DNA of 42,599 bases from Opitutales bacterium (GCA_021772535.1 JAJFLV010000199.1:1-42599); one strand, 5' to 3'; positions 15,695 through 24,655 are shown, counted from the first letter of the stretch. Translations and numbers: made by a program. Notes: generated by a model from the sequence alone, not told the origin.

Positions 15695-17680
15695 ATGACT
15701 GAGGAAAACAAAACCATCTCTTCACTTATGAACGAAAGGAGGACGTTTCCTCCTCCTTCCAACATTACCGAAAAAGCGCATATTCAATCCCAGGAGCAAT
15801 ATCTGGAGATGTATAATCGCTCGGTTCGAGATCCAGAAGGATTCTGGATGGAACAGGCTGAAAGCCTTTCCTGGTTTAAAAAACCGACCAAGGCTCGTCA
15901 ACAGGTTTGGAACAGCCGGGAACGTCACATTGAACACACCTGGTTTGCCGATGGTGAGTTGAACGTCTCCCACAACTGCCTGGACCGCCATCTGGGAACG
16001 CCCACAGCCGATAAAGCAGCCATTATTTGGCAGGGAGAACCGGAAGAAGAAAGCCGCCATATTACATACCGGGAATTACATCAAGAAGTCTGCAAATTCG
16101 CCAATGTCCTCAAGTCCCTCAATGTGGAAAGAGGAGACCGGGTCTGCATCTACCTGCCCATGATCCCGGAACTTCCGGTGGCCATGCTGGCCTGTGCCCG
16201 CATCGGGGCCATCCACTCGGTGGTCTTTGGGGGGTTCAGCGCCGATGCCCTGCGCGGGCGGATCAATGACTCCGATTGCAAGCTGCTCATCACAGCCAAT
16301 GTCTCATTGCGGGCGGGCAAGCATATTCACCTCAAGGATATCTCAGACGAAGCTCTCGAGGACACACCATCCATTGAAAAAGTGGTCATGGTGGAACGGA
16401 ATAAGGAAACTTGTAAATTCGTCGAAGGCCGTGATTTATGGTATCACGACCTAATGGCCGATGCCTCCGATCAATGCGAGGCCGCTTCTCTTAACGCAGA
16501 GGATAAGCTGTTCATTCTCTATACCTCCGGATCGACCGGTAAACCTAAAGGTGTCGTCCATACCTCTGCGGGCTACCTGCTGTTTGCCTCCCTGACTCAT
16601 AAATACATATTCGATTTGCATGAGGATGATATTTATTGGTGCACCGCCGATATCGGTTGGGTCACCGGGCACAGCTATATCGTTTACGGACCACTGGCCA
16701 ATGGCGCCACCTCCCTCATGTTCGAGGGAGTGCCCACCTATCCCGATGCGGGCCGTTTCTGGCAAATCGTGGAAAAATACAAGGTCAGTATTTTCTACAC
16801 TGCGCCTACCGCCATACGGGCCCTCATCCGGCTGGGTGACGACTGGCCGGCCAAATCCAACCTGGATTCCCTGAGAATTCTGGGAACGGTGGGTGAGCCG
16901 ATCAACCCTGAGGCATGGATATGGTATAACGAACAGATTGGCAAAGGCCGCTGCCCCATTGTCGATACCTGGTGGCAAACCGAAACCGGGGGCATCCTCA
17001 TTTCGCCTTTACCAGGGGCACATATCTTAAAACCAGGCAGCGCCTGCCGCCCATTTTTCGGTGTCGAGCCAGCTATTCTGCGAGACGACGGAACCGAGTG
17101 TAGAACCAACGAGGGCGGCAAGCTGGTGATCAAGAACTCCTGGCCGGGATTGATGCGGACCAACTGGGGTGATCACGATCGTTTTATCGATACCTATTTC
17201 ACCCTCTACAACGATGTCTACACGACCGGAGACGGCTGCCGCAGGGACGAGGACGGGGATTACTGGCTGATGGGCCGTATCGACGATGTGGTCAATGTTT
17301 CCGGCCACCGGATAGGAACAGCAGAAGTGGAAAGCGCCTTGGTCAGCCATGCGAAAGTAGCCGAGGCTGCGGTGGCGCCCATGCCCCACGATATCAAAGG
17401 TCAGGGCCTTTATGCCTATGTTACTCTCGTAGAGGGAGTTGAGGAAGAAGAGGATCTGAAAAAGGAGCTTGTCCTGCATGTGCGCAAGGAAATCGGTCCC
17501 ATCGCCGCTCCGGACAAGATTCAGTTTTCATCTTCCCTTCCCAAAACACGTTCAGGGAAAATAATGAGACGAATTCTTCGGAAAATTGCTGAAGGCGTGG
17601 TTGACAGCGAGTCTTTGGGCGACATATCGACCCTGGCAGATCCGTCAACTGTCAATCAACTGGTCGAGGGCCGACAATAA
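15695..17680 (+). CDS. acs: Acetyl-CoA synthetase
   Basis: The 661-residue enzyme makes acetyl-CoA from acetate, ATP and CoA through acetyl-AMP. It carries the AMP-binding core [15 protein letters not shown], the WWQTETGG motif that shapes the acetate pocket, the hinge region [20 protein letters not shown], and the C-terminal [11 protein letters not shown] motif whose Lys622 is the residue acetylated for control in other bacteria. Length matches the family (about 650). The start at 15695 leaves the usual N-terminal tail, although its ribosome-binding site is weak. queA follows within about 16 bases. A palindrome in the promoter region suggests transcriptional control. Confidence 0.97.
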   Translation: MTEENKTISSLMNERRTFPPPSNITEKAHIQSQEQYLEMYNRSVRDPEGFWMEQAESLSWFKKPTKARQQVWNSRERHIEHTWFADGELNVSHNCLDRHLGTPTADKAAIIWQGEPEEESRHITYRELHQEVCKFANVLKSLNVERGDRVCIYLPMIPELPVAMLACARIGAIHSVVFGGFSADALRGRINDSDCKLLITANVSLRAGKHIHLKDISDEALEDTPSIEKVVMVERNKETCKFVEGRDLWYHDLMADASDQCEAASLNAEDKLFILYTSGSTGKPKGVVHTSAGYLLFASLTHKYIFDLHEDDIYWCTADIGWVTGHSYIVYGPLANGATSLMFEGVPTYPDAGRFWQIVEKYKVSIFYTAPTAIRALIRLGDDWPAKSNLDSLRILGTVGEPINPEAWIWYNEQIGKGRCPIVDTWWQTETGGILISPLPGAHILKPGSACRPFFGVEPAILRDDGTECRTNEGGKLVIKNSWPGLMRTNWGDHDRFIDTYFTLYNDVYTTGDGCRRDEDGDYWLMGRIDDVVNVSGHRIGTAEVESALVSHAKVAEAAVAPMPHDIKGQGLYAYVTLVEGVEEEEDLKKELVLHVRKEIGPIAAPDKIQFSSSLPKTRSGKIMRRILRKIAEGVVDSESLGDISTLADPSTVNQLVEGRQ

Positions 17681-17696
17681 CAGGCAGGCCCGGGAT

Positions 17697-18764
17697 TTGG
17701 ACACCAAGCTGCTGGACTTCGATCTGCCGGATGAGTGCATTGCGCAAGTCCCGGCAAAACAACGCGATCAATCGCGCCTGCTGCTGGTAGATCGTCAAAG
17801 CGGTCGACTGGAGCACCATATTTTTCGCGAATTGCCCGGTCTGCTGCCCTCCGGCAGCCGCTTGTTTCGTAATAACGTCAGAGTCATCAAAGCCCGCCTG
17901 CGTGGCAATCGCCCGACTGGAGGAGAGGTGGAATGCCTGCTCCTCCACCCGGCCAACTCGCTGGACCAGTGGTGGTGCCTGCTCAAGCCAGGGCGCAGAC
18001 TGAAGCCGGGATCCACCTTCGGATTGGATGGCAAGTATTCGGCCAAAGTCCTCGCCAAGTCGGAATCCGGCCAATACCGAGTCGAATTCTATCCCCTTGC
18101 TGCTGCAAGTATTTTGGAATTAACCCGACTAATGGGAGAGATGCCCCTACCGCCCTATATTCGCCGAAATGTTCCTGACCTGGAAGATTCCGAACGCTAC
18201 CAGACCATTTACGCTCATCCCGAAAAAGAAACAGCAGCGGCGGCGCCTACCGCCGGACTCCACTTCAGCCCCGAGTTGATCGAACAACTGGAACGGGAAG
18301 GAGTTCCCTTTTACGACCTTACCCTGAACATCGGACTGGATACCTTTCAACCCGTGCAAAGCGAAAAAGTTGAAGACCATCCCATCCACAAAGAGAATTA
18401 TGAAATTCCGGAATCTACTTCAAATGCGCTCCTTCCCTATCCAGACGGAGTCAGGATTGCTATCGGGACTACCTCGGCCAGGGCCATGGAACACTGGTGG
18501 ATCAATCGCCAGACGATTCAAAAAACGGAGGGAACTTTCCAAGCCGAAGCCGATCTGTTAATATTTCCACCCTATCGATTTAACGTCACAGACGCTCTTC
18601 TGACAAATTTTCACCTGCCCCGCTCAACTCTTCTTTGTCTGGTTTCCGCCTTTCTCACCCCGGGGGAGACATGGGGAATAAATTGGTTGAAAGCCATATA
18701 CGGCGAAGCTATTAAGTCAGAATACCGGTTTTTTAGCTATGGGGATGCGATGCTAATTCTATGA
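17697..18764 (+). CDS. queA: S-adenosylmethionine:tRNA ribosyltransferase-isomerase
   Basis: QueA transfers and isomerises the ribosyl part of SAM onto preQ1 in tRNA, giving epoxyqueuosine. Family marks are the N-terminal LLDFDLPDE(CIAQ) segment, ETAAAAPTAGLHFS, IGTTSARAMEH, and the C-terminal DALLTNFHLPRSTLLCLVSAF block. The frame is open well back into acs and has no ATG near the expected N-terminus; TTG at 17697 gives 355 residues and the normal QueA beginning. It lies 16 bases after the acs stop, so the two are probably co-transcribed. Other queuosine genes are not in the window. Confidence 0.94.
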   Translation: MDTKLLDFDLPDECIAQVPAKQRDQSRLLLVDRQSGRLEHHIFRELPGLLPSGSRLFRNNVRVIKARLRGNRPTGGEVECLLLHPANSLDQWWCLLKPGRRLKPGSTFGLDGKYSAKVLAKSESGQYRVEFYPLAAASILELTRLMGEMPLPPYIRRNVPDLEDSERYQTIYAHPEKETAAAAPTAGLHFSPELIEQLEREGVPFYDLTLNIGLDTFQPVQSEKVEDHPIHKENYEIPESTSNALLPYPDGVRIAIGTTSARAMEHWWINRQTIQKTEGTFQAEADLLIFPPYRFNVTDALLTNFHLPRSTLLCLVSAFLTPGETWGINWLKAIYGEAIKSEYRFFSYGDAMLIL

Positions 18765-18827
18765 TCGTCCGATCGATTTTTCTCTTTTTTAAATCAGGAT
18801 AATTTTCACTGGGAATAAAGTCTAAAA

Positions 18828-19391
18828 ATGGATTCTCCTAATCAGGTAAACGAGCAATTGGATTTTAACGATCTGGTGAAAAATTACTATACGCCACTAT
18901 TCCGGTTTGCCTACAGTTTGGCCGGAAACGAGGAAGATGCCTGCGACCTCACCCAGCAGGTATTCTACATTTGGGCTAGAAAGGGATCATCCCTGCGGGA
19001 TACTTCCAAGGTCAAATCGTGGCTTTTTACTACGCTCTATCGTGAATTTTTAAGAGTACGGCGACGGGGCAGCAATATGATCTCCTACGAACCGGAGCTT
19101 CTGGAAACGGAAATGCCCCCGGTAACGCCGGATTATGTTGCCGCGTTGGATGCAGCCGGGGCCGTCGAATCATTGGCCGAAGTGGATGAAATTTACCGGG
19201 TGCCCATCTCTTTATTCTATTTGGAGGACTTATCCTACAAAGAGATTGCGGCGGCTTTGGAACTTCCCATCGGCACGGTTATGTCGCGCCTGTCCCGAGG
19301 CAAAGCTCAATTAAAGGAAATTCTGTTGAGGAAAGAAAAAGGAACCCACCCTGCCGCCCGAAGGGATGAATCGGGCGGTTACAAAGATTAA
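18828..19391 (+). CDS. ECF-type sigma-70 family sigma factor (second)
   Basis: The 187-residue protein has region 2 (about 20-50, with LFRFAYSLAGNEEDACDLTQQVFYIWARK) and region 4 (about 124-165, with ISLFYLEDLSYKEIAAAL followed by GTVMSRLSRGKAQL). It differs clearly from the first sigma in the window, so it belongs to another ECF group. A membrane anti-sigma-like gene begins 11 bases after its stop, and a series of secreted redox proteins follows on the same strand. The sigma may control these genes; that is inferred from position only. Confidence 0.93.
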   Translation: MDSPNQVNEQLDFNDLVKNYYTPLFRFAYSLAGNEEDACDLTQQVFYIWARKGSSLRDTSKVKSWLFTTLYREFLRVRRRGSNMISYEPELLETEMPPVTPDYVAALDAAGAVESLAEVDEIYRVPISLFYLEDLSYKEIAAALELPIGTVMSRLSRGKAQLKEILLRKEKGTHPAARRDESGGYKD

Positions 19392-19402
19392 CAAGTAGTT
19401 CA

Positions 19403-20182
19403 ATGGAAAAACACGAAGCCAAACAAATACTGCAAGCCTACCGAACCGACCTTTCCGAAATCGACGATCCGAAGGTCGGGGAAGCCCTTCGAATGGCAAA
19501 GGAAAATCCGGAATTAAACGCCTATTTGGACCAGGAACAGGCCTTTGATCGCGCCTTTACACAAAAGTTGAAGGAAATCGAGCCACCGGCCGGTCTACTG
19601 GAGCGCATCCTGGAAAGTGCTCCCTCCGAAGTAGAAGCAATGCCGAGGCAAGGGAAACCCGCTAAAATCATCTGGTGGAAAAATCCGGTTGTCTGGTCTG
19701 CCGCTGCGTGCGTGCTGGCCCTTATCGCCCTGGCAGCGGTTTTCACACAAAACAGAGCTCCCTCCACCAACGAATCCGATTGGGTTGTAATGAACAATTT
19801 CGCCCAGGCCGCCGCCCAGCACTCACCGACTATCCACCAAATGGATTTTCAGCACAGCGACGTCTCCCTGATCGGCGCCTACCTGGACAGAAACAACTCC
19901 CCTCGTCCCCACAGCCTTCCGGATAATATGAGTCAGTTGTTAGGAATGGGTTGTGTCACCTACACATGGGAAAACAACCCGGTGGGTGTCATCTGTCTGA
20001 AAGGCGAAAAGGTTTATAATTTGTACGTAACCCACAGGGGAGGGCTGGCCATCGAACGAAGCCAGTCCAGCCCGTATTACAAGCAATTCGGAGAATATTC
20101 CACCGCCCTCTGGACCAAGGACAACCTGATTTATGTCCTCACAGTGGAGGGCCAGCCGGAAGATTTGAGCCCTCTTCTGTAG
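19403..20182 (+). CDS. Single-pass membrane protein, probable anti-sigma factor
   Basis: The 259-residue protein has an acidic cytoplasmic part of about 95 residues with ELNAYLDQEQAFDRAFTQKL, a pattern often seen in sigma-linked regulators. A membrane span lies at about 97-114 (VWSAAACVLALIALAAVF). A periplasmic domain of about 140 residues follows, with the pattern LGMGCVTYTWENNPVGVICLKG and a final strand ALWTKDNLIYVLTVEG. The periplasmic part resembles the heme/metal-free sensor domains of DUF3379-like anti-sigma proteins, a loose comparison. No zinc-binding anti-sigma motif is present. It is the natural partner of the sigma factor 11 bases upstream. Confidence 0.75.
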   Translation: MEKHEAKQILQAYRTDLSEIDDPKVGEALRMAKENPELNAYLDQEQAFDRAFTQKLKEIEPPAGLLERILESAPSEVEAMPRQGKPAKIIWWKNPVVWSAAACVLALIALAAVFTQNRAPSTNESDWVVMNNFAQAAAQHSPTIHQMDFQHSDVSLIGAYLDRNNSPRPHSLPDNMSQLLGMGCVTYTWENNPVGVICLKGEKVYNLYVTHRGGLAIERSQSSPYYKQFGEYSTALWTKDNLIYVLTVEGQPEDLSPLL

Positions 20183-20228
20183 AGCAAAAGGAATCCTTCG
20201 GCGAACCACCTGAAATCATACCACAACT

Positions 20229-20654
20229 ATGGCAAAAAACACTTTCCTTTATTCGCTCCTGAGCCTAGCGCTAATGCTGGGATTAGGGTTCATGGTGGCG
20301 GAACCAAACAGATTATTAGGAGAGGATACTCCAGCTCCCTGGGTTGCTGATCCATCAGCCAAAGATTTGGTTAATCCGGTCGAAAGTTCCAAAAAATCAA
20401 TCTCCAAGGGTGAGAAAATATTCAAATTGCGGTGCGTGGTATGTCATGGCCCCAAAGGCGAGGGAAACGGCCCCGGCAGCAAAGCGCTCAATCCGAAACC
20501 GGCCAATCTCGGTTCCGAGAGAGTACAAGCCCAGGTTGATGGTGAAATTTTCTGGAAAATTTCCGAAGGAAGGGTGCCAATGATCACCTGGAAATTGATC
20601 ATTCCAGAGGAAGATCGCTGGCACTTGGTAAATTTTGTGCGAACCTTGAAATAA
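20229..20654 (+). CDS. Secreted c-type cytochrome (single heme)
   Basis: The 141-residue protein has an N-terminal signal or anchor segment (about 7-24), a linker, and a class I cytochrome c domain with the heme site CVVCH (Cys69, Cys72, His73) preceded by KGEKIFKLR, a GPKGEGNGPGSKAL loop, and a probable distal Met118 in the motif GRVPMITWK. The final helix WHLVNFVRTL is typical. It carries electrons in the periplasm. It lies 46 bases after the anti-sigma gene and 60 bases before a second heme protein, so the three are likely one transcriptional block. Confidence 0.93.
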   Translation: MAKNTFLYSLLSLALMLGLGFMVAEPNRLLGEDTPAPWVADPSAKDLVNPVESSKKSISKGEKIFKLRCVVCHGPKGEGNGPGSKALNPKPANLGSERVQAQVDGEIFWKISEGRVPMITWKLIIPEEDRWHLVNFVRTLK

Positions 20655-20714
20655 ATCCTGGGTTCTGTATCTCGAATTAGAACCAGAGCCTAGAAAACAT
20701 TAAAAAATAACGGG

Positions 20715-21251
20715 ATGAATCTAAAAAAACTTATATCACTTTTATCAATCGTATTGGCAACTGCCGCCTTTTCCGTCGCCCAGGCACAAGCACAAAGCTT
20801 TCCCAATTTACCCTGGGATGGCTACCATAACTGGTATCACGTGACACACGCCGGACCGAACACTGGCGACCCAACCGGTTTCGTGGAAAAAAAGCATGGG
20901 GGAGAAAAGGGCTATCGAGAAATTTACATCAACTCAGTTGGTGAAGCGACCAACAAGATGGAAAAGCCCTTTCCCTATCCCACAGGGACCGTGGTTGTCA
21001 AGGAGACCTACAGCAATAAAGCAGCCTGGGAAAATAAAAAGAAACCGGTGCTGACCGTTATGATCAAATTGCCCAAGGGTTCTTCCCCCACTTCCAATGA
21101 CTGGGAATTTTATATGGGGGGCAACGGCAAGAAAAAGGGTCGCGGTATCGACACAAAATGGGGAAAATTTTGTACCGATTGTCATATATTTGCGGCAGGC
21201 ACGGACTTCCTTTTCATCAACTCCGACTTCCTCGCCAACGAAAATAAGTAA
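20715..21251 (+). CDS. Cytochrome P460-like heme protein
   Basis: The 178-residue secreted protein has a signal peptide ending near AQA-QSF (about 25-28) and one C-terminal heme motif FCTDCH (Cys153, Cys156, His157) followed by AAGTDFLFI. The central strands PYPTGTVVVKETY and the late CxxCH position match the cytochrome P460 family, beta-rich heme proteins; characterised members oxidise hydroxylamine or bind NO, others have no known role. The Lys that cross-links the heme in true P460 could be one of several Lys residues at 101-113, but I cannot identify it. Context with a cytochrome c suggests an electron partner. Confidence 0.8.
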   Translation: MNLKKLISLLSIVLATAAFSVAQAQAQSFPNLPWDGYHNWYHVTHAGPNTGDPTGFVEKKHGGEKGYREIYINSVGEATNKMEKPFPYPTGTVVVKETYSNKAAWENKKKPVLTVMIKLPKGSSPTSNDWEFYMGGNGKKKGRGIDTKWGKFCTDCHIFAAGTDFLFINSDFLANENK

Positions 21252-21288
21252 GCTTCCAAGAGGCTGCTGCCCGCTAATACCCAGGGCA

Positions 21289-21326
21289 TTGACAAAAAAT
21301 CAGATTTAGGGAGAATATCTATATTC
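21289..21326 (+). promoter_or_regulatory. Candidate yceI promoter overlapped by palindrome
   Basis: TTGACA (21289-21294), a 16-base spacer and GAGAAT (21311-21316, four of six to consensus) form a plausible sigma-70-type promoter. The inverted repeat GAATAT-CT-ATATTC (21313-21326) overlaps the -10 box and start point and could be a repressor site. The YceI start is about 85 bases downstream. Confidence 0.45.
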
Positions 21327-21333
21327 CCCGCAG

Positions 21334-21356
21334 TCGTGAGTGATTCCCATTCACGA
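21334..21356 (+). promoter_or_regulatory. Hairpin in yceI leader
   Basis: TCGTGAGTG (21334-21342) pairs with CATTCACGA (21348-21356), nine pairs including one G-T, with a five-base loop. AAAAGGAGAG follows. If the promoter just upstream is right, the hairpin sits at the 5' end of the transcript, where it could stabilise mRNA. It could also serve as a DNA operator. Confidence 0.35.
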
Positions 21357-21409
21357 AAAGGAGAGCTCGCGCACCGGGAACTCATAATCCTGAACTGAAC
21401 CTTAATTCT

Positions 21410-21991
21410 ATGAAAATATCCATGTCCCTCGTTTTCGCCACCGGTATCTTTTGGGCCGGTGTGACTCACGCCGCCGTCGAAACCTATACAATTGATAATG
21501 CCCATTCCAGTATCTCTTTTAGTGTGCGCCATTTCTTCAGCCCTGTTCCGGGGAATTTTTCGGATTTTGAAGGAACAATCCTCTACGATCCCGAAAATCC
21601 CGCCAACAACAGCGCGGAAGTGGTCATCAATGTGCGCAGCGTCGATACCAATAGTGCCAAACGGGACGGCCATCTTCTATCGGGAGACTTTTTTAATGCC
21701 GATACTCATCCAACGATGACTTTTAAAAGCTCAAGATGGGAGTCCACGGGTGAGAACAAATTTAAAGTAACCGGCGATCTCGCTATCCTTGAAACCACTA
21801 AATCGGTCGTTCTGGATGTAACATTGATGGGGTCAGGTGAAGTCGGCAGTCCCGCCAAACCCAAATTTATAAGCGGTTGGACGGCCGCCACTTCACTCAA
21901 ACGCACCGACTTCGGAATTGATTACGGCCCTACTACCATCATCGGCGAAGATGTCCTGATCGAGATAACAGTGGAGGCGATCCGGCAGTAA
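21410..21991 (+). CDS. YceI family secreted protein
   Basis: The 193-residue protein has a signal peptide (about 1-22, THA-AVE) and the YceI lipocalin-like pattern: YTIDNAHSSISFSVRHFF at the mature N-terminus, F-x-x-FEG, a VNVRSVDTNSAKRDGHLLSGDFFNADTHPTMTF core, and a final TDFGIDYG segment. YceI proteins bind long isoprenoid chains such as polyprenols or quinones and are often stress- or acid-induced. It follows two secreted heme proteins, which would fit a quinone- or redox-linked envelope role, but this is inference. It may have its own promoter in the 158-base spacer upstream. Confidence 0.93.
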   Translation: MKISMSLVFATGIFWAGVTHAAVETYTIDNAHSSISFSVRHFFSPVPGNFSDFEGTILYDPENPANNSAEVVINVRSVDTNSAKRDGHLLSGDFFNADTHPTMTFKSSRWESTGENKFKVTGDLAILETTKSVVLDVTLMGSGEVGSPAKPKFISGWTAATSLKRTDFGIDYGPTTIIGEDVLIEITVEAIRQ

Positions 21992-22011
21992 AAAAATGCG
22001 TTAGGGCGAAT

Positions 22012-23391
22012 ATGACCACCACCACGGGAGAAAAAAGAACCCGTGCATTCGCTACTTCCACAGGCGGGAAGAATATTCTGCTGCACAGCGCCGGATTGGT
22101 TTCGACGGGGTTTTATGTGTGTCTGGCCCTGTTCTCCAAGCAGGAAACTCCGGTCGATTTAACAGCCTTTTACAGCCTTTTGGGAGGGGCATGGGTCCTG
22201 TTGCTCGGGTTGCTTTTTTATTATTTCAAAACTGGAGCGCTTCCCCAAACCAGGACGATTCTGGTTTGGGCTATCATCTTCCGCCTGGCCGGTTTGGCGG
22301 CTGAGCCCGTTTACGAGGACGATTATTTCAGGTTTCTCTGGGATGGATGGGTTTTCGCGGAAACCGGCAACCCCTACGGAATTCCTCCCATGGAATACTT
22401 CTCCCAAACGGGTATTCCAAAGAAAATCGGTTATGCTCTGGAGCGTCTCAACAATCCCGACGCACCCACCATCTACGGCCCCGTGCTACAGGGACTCTTT
22501 ATCCTCAGCTATTGGGCTGCGCCGGGTAATTTGTTCGTGTTGAAACTATTCTTTCTATTGTTCGACATCTCTCTGTTGGCCCTCATGGCACGTTTTTGCA
22601 CAGGAAGAAACCTGCTTTTTTACGCATGGTGTCCTCTTCTTGTTTTTGAAATCTCCTTCAACGCACACCCGGATATTGTGGGAGCCGTGCTGCTCACTGC
22701 GGCATTTTTCTGCCGGAAAAAAGAGCGATTTTCCTGGGCAATCGCTCTCTGTGCCGCGGCCGCATCGGTAAAGATCTTCGCGTTGATCGCCCTGCCTTTT
22801 TTATCAACCAGAGGTTCTCGATTGAAGGATGCCGCAGTATTTTTGTTCACCTTTGGATTCCTCCACCTCCCGTTTCTGGTTCAAGGCAGCGCCGCTGAAT
22901 TTGAAGGGCTCGTGGTGTTCGGTAAATTCTGGGAATTTAACTCGGCCCTTTTCGGCGTTTTTGGACTTTTTTTGAGACCTGAATTAGCAAGGCCAACCTG
23001 CCTTCTAATCTTCGCCGCTTTACTCGTAACCTTGTGGCGTCGCTGGCAAAAGAGCGAAAATACGGCTATGCCACTGGACACTGTATTTGGCCTCTTCTTT
23101 CTCTGTTCCCCCGTTATCAACCCCTGGTATTTGCTCTGGCTGGTTCCCTTTGCGGCCATGAGACTGCGTTTTTGGTCTATCGCAGCCTTAATTGCGGTGA
23201 GCCTAAGTTACATTACGGGGATAAACCTGGGTGATTCCGCCTTGGGCAATTTCGAACATCCCCTATGGTTAAGACCCGTCGAATTCGGGATTGTTATCCT
23301 GGGTCTCGGTCTGGATGCGGTCCAGCGCCACTCTCCCATCAAAGCTAGGATTTTAAGGGATAAACGTAGCGAACATCCAAATAATATTTGA
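22012..23391 (+). CDS. Multi-pass GT-C type glycosyltransferase-like membrane protein
   Basis: The 459-residue protein has about eleven hydrophobic spans. After the second or third span lies an acidic, aromatic loop (YEDDYFRFLWDGWVFAETGNPYG), and another loop has NPWYLLW near the C-terminus; both are typical of GT-C enzymes using polyprenyl-phosphate sugars (GT87/PIG-M-like mannosyltransferases). The acidic pair would be catalytic on the periplasmic side. The substrate is unknown. AGGGCGA precedes the ATG, 20 bases after the YceI stop. Its last 47 bases overlap the end of the convergent small secreted protein gene. Confidence 0.82.
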   Translation: MTTTTGEKRTRAFATSTGGKNILLHSAGLVSTGFYVCLALFSKQETPVDLTAFYSLLGGAWVLLLGLLFYYFKTGALPQTRTILVWAIIFRLAGLAAEPVYEDDYFRFLWDGWVFAETGNPYGIPPMEYFSQTGIPKKIGYALERLNNPDAPTIYGPVLQGLFILSYWAAPGNLFVLKLFFLLFDISLLALMARFCTGRNLLFYAWCPLLVFEISFNAHPDIVGAVLLTAAFFCRKKERFSWAIALCAAAASVKIFALIALPFLSTRGSRLKDAAVFLFTFGFLHLPFLVQGSAAEFEGLVVFGKFWEFNSALFGVFGLFLRPELARPTCLLIFAALLVTLWRRWQKSENTAMPLDTVFGLFFLCSPVINPWYLLWLVPFAAMRLRFWSIAALIAVSLSYITGINLGDSALGNFEHPLWLRPVEFGIVILGLGLDAVQRHSPIKARILRDKRSEHPNNI

Positions 23392-23740
23392 GGGACCAGA
23401 ATTGCATGTTGTTCAGTTTTCCGGCCAACCTCTTCACGTCAAAACCCTTTGCCACCTCTTCCGGAAGTCCACTTTTAAGCCGATTGAGCAACTTTGTCTG
23501 CCTCTTAATGCGTTTTTCCGTAATTTTGTCGGAATTCAATTTGAACTTCCCTGTATAAATTTTTTGGCCCAGGTGATAACGTTCCCTGTCAACGACCATG
23601 GTTGTGCTGTCCTGCCGTTGACTTTGATATTCTGGACCTGAATGAGTCGGTTGAGGCGCGTAACTGCCGGAACCGGATACACGCATGGCGGGCAGAAGCA
23701 TTAGTGAGAAGATTATTAGTAAAGAGGCGTTTGTTTTCAT
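23345..23740 (-). CDS. Small secreted protein of unknown function
   Basis: The 131-residue product has a clear signal peptide (MKTNASLLIIFSLMLLPAMRVSG) and a basic mature part with YHLGQKIYTGKF and a final MQFWSLKYYLDVRY helix. I do not recognise a family with certainty. The spacing of an LGQKIYTGK start and a YLDxRY end recalls small class I cytochromes, but there is no CxxCH, so no heme would be attached. The frame is open upstream to 24013, but the ATG at 23740 is chosen because the signal peptide begins there. The gene overlaps the GT-C gene tail-to-tail by 47 bases and is divergent from the next glycosyltransferase. Confidence 0.65.
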   Translation of the reverse strand: MKTNASLLIIFSLMLLPAMRVSGSGSYAPQPTHSGPEYQSQRQDSTTMVVDRERYHLGQKIYTGKFKLNSDKITEKRIKRQTKLLNRLKSGLPEEVAKGFDVKRLAGKLNNMQFWSLKYYLDVRYVYPLKS

Positions 23741-23881
23741 GGAATTTCTTATTCGATTAGAGAAAGCAAAATAAGTTTTATTCCAAATTTTTAATGGTTT
23801 CCATCCATTGCCACGATAACTTGCCGTTAATCTGCTGTTTGGAATATTGTGATATATCAATCCCTCCTGGCGATAGTATCC

Positions 23882-24625
23882 ATGCAAACAGATAAAAAAA
23901 CTCAGGTTCAACATTTTCAACCAGCTCATCCCGACAACACCCTGGTTGTTATTCCTGCTTTTAATGAGGAGAAATCGATCGGGAGCGTCGTTCGAGCCCT
24001 TAAATGCCTGCATCTTGAAAACATCCAGGTGGTCGATAATGCCAGCACGGACGCGACCGCGGAAAAAGCCCGGGAAGCGGGAGCTGCCGTAATGAGTGAA
24101 CCGAGAAGGGGTTATGGAAATGCCTGCCTTAAGGGTTATAAAAGGATTTCAGAAGATATTGAATGGATTCTTTTTTGCGACGGCGATGGCAGTGACGACC
24201 TGACAATGGTGCCCGAATTTCTCCGGGTGTCCCGGGATTACTCGTTCATCCTGGGTAATCGGCGTTGGTCTCAGAAGGGACGCAAGGCGATGACCATTGC
24301 TCAGAACCTGGGTAACGGCCTTGCGGTTACCTTGATCCGTCTGGGATGGGGTTTCCGCTACAGAGACCTTGGCCCCTTGCGGCTCATCCGGCGAAAATCC
24401 CTGGAAAAAATAGACATGCGCGACCGTAATTACGGCTGGACGGTGGAGATGCAGATTCGGGCCATCGAAGAAAAGTTGTCTGTTTGCGAGCTAGAGGTTG
24501 GGTATTACCCACGTAAAGGCGGGCGTTCCAAAATATCGGGAACGGTAAGCGGCACATTGAAGGCGGGCAGCAAAATCCTCTGGACTATTCTGCGGTTTTA
24601 TCTTCGAAGTGAAAAGTCAGGTTGA
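23882..24625 (+). CDS. GT2 family glycosyltransferase (dolichyl-phosphate mannose synthase-like)
   Basis: From the ATG at 23882 the product has 247 residues. It is a GT-A fold enzyme with LVVIPAFNEEKSIGSVV near the start, VVDNASTDAT for nucleotide-sugar binding, and a metal-binding FCDGDGSDDL segment. GNRRWSQKGRKAMT and a FRYRDLGPLRLI block are typical of polyprenyl-phosphate glycosyltransferases and UDP-sugar relatives. No C-terminal membrane domain follows, so it is a soluble or peripheral enzyme. An upstream in-frame GTG (23849) would add 11 residues. It heads a (+) run with another glycosyltransferase, a flavoenzyme, a TVP38-type membrane protein and a DUF547 protein. Confidence 0.9.
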   Translation: MQTDKKTQVQHFQPAHPDNTLVVIPAFNEEKSIGSVVRALKCLHLENIQVVDNASTDATAEKAREAGAAVMSEPRRGYGNACLKGYKRISEDIEWILFCDGDGSDDLTMVPEFLRVSRDYSFILGNRRWSQKGRKAMTIAQNLGNGLAVTLIRLGWGFRYRDLGPLRLIRRKSLEKIDMRDRNYGWTVEMQIRAIEEKLSVCELEVGYYPRKGGRSKISGTVSGTLKAGSKILWTILRFYLRSEKSG

Positions 24626-24655
24626 AAATTTTGGCCTGCACATGATCTGAAGGAG

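Noticed and set aside
18765-18795. Terminator after queA
   Set aside because: The GATCG/CGATC pairing leaves only a two-base loop or a four-pair stem, too weak despite the following T-rich sequence.
20661-20684. GGTTCT/AGAACC hairpin between the two cytochrome genes
   Set aside because: Six pairs with a twelve-base loop and no T-tract; not distinct enough from chance.
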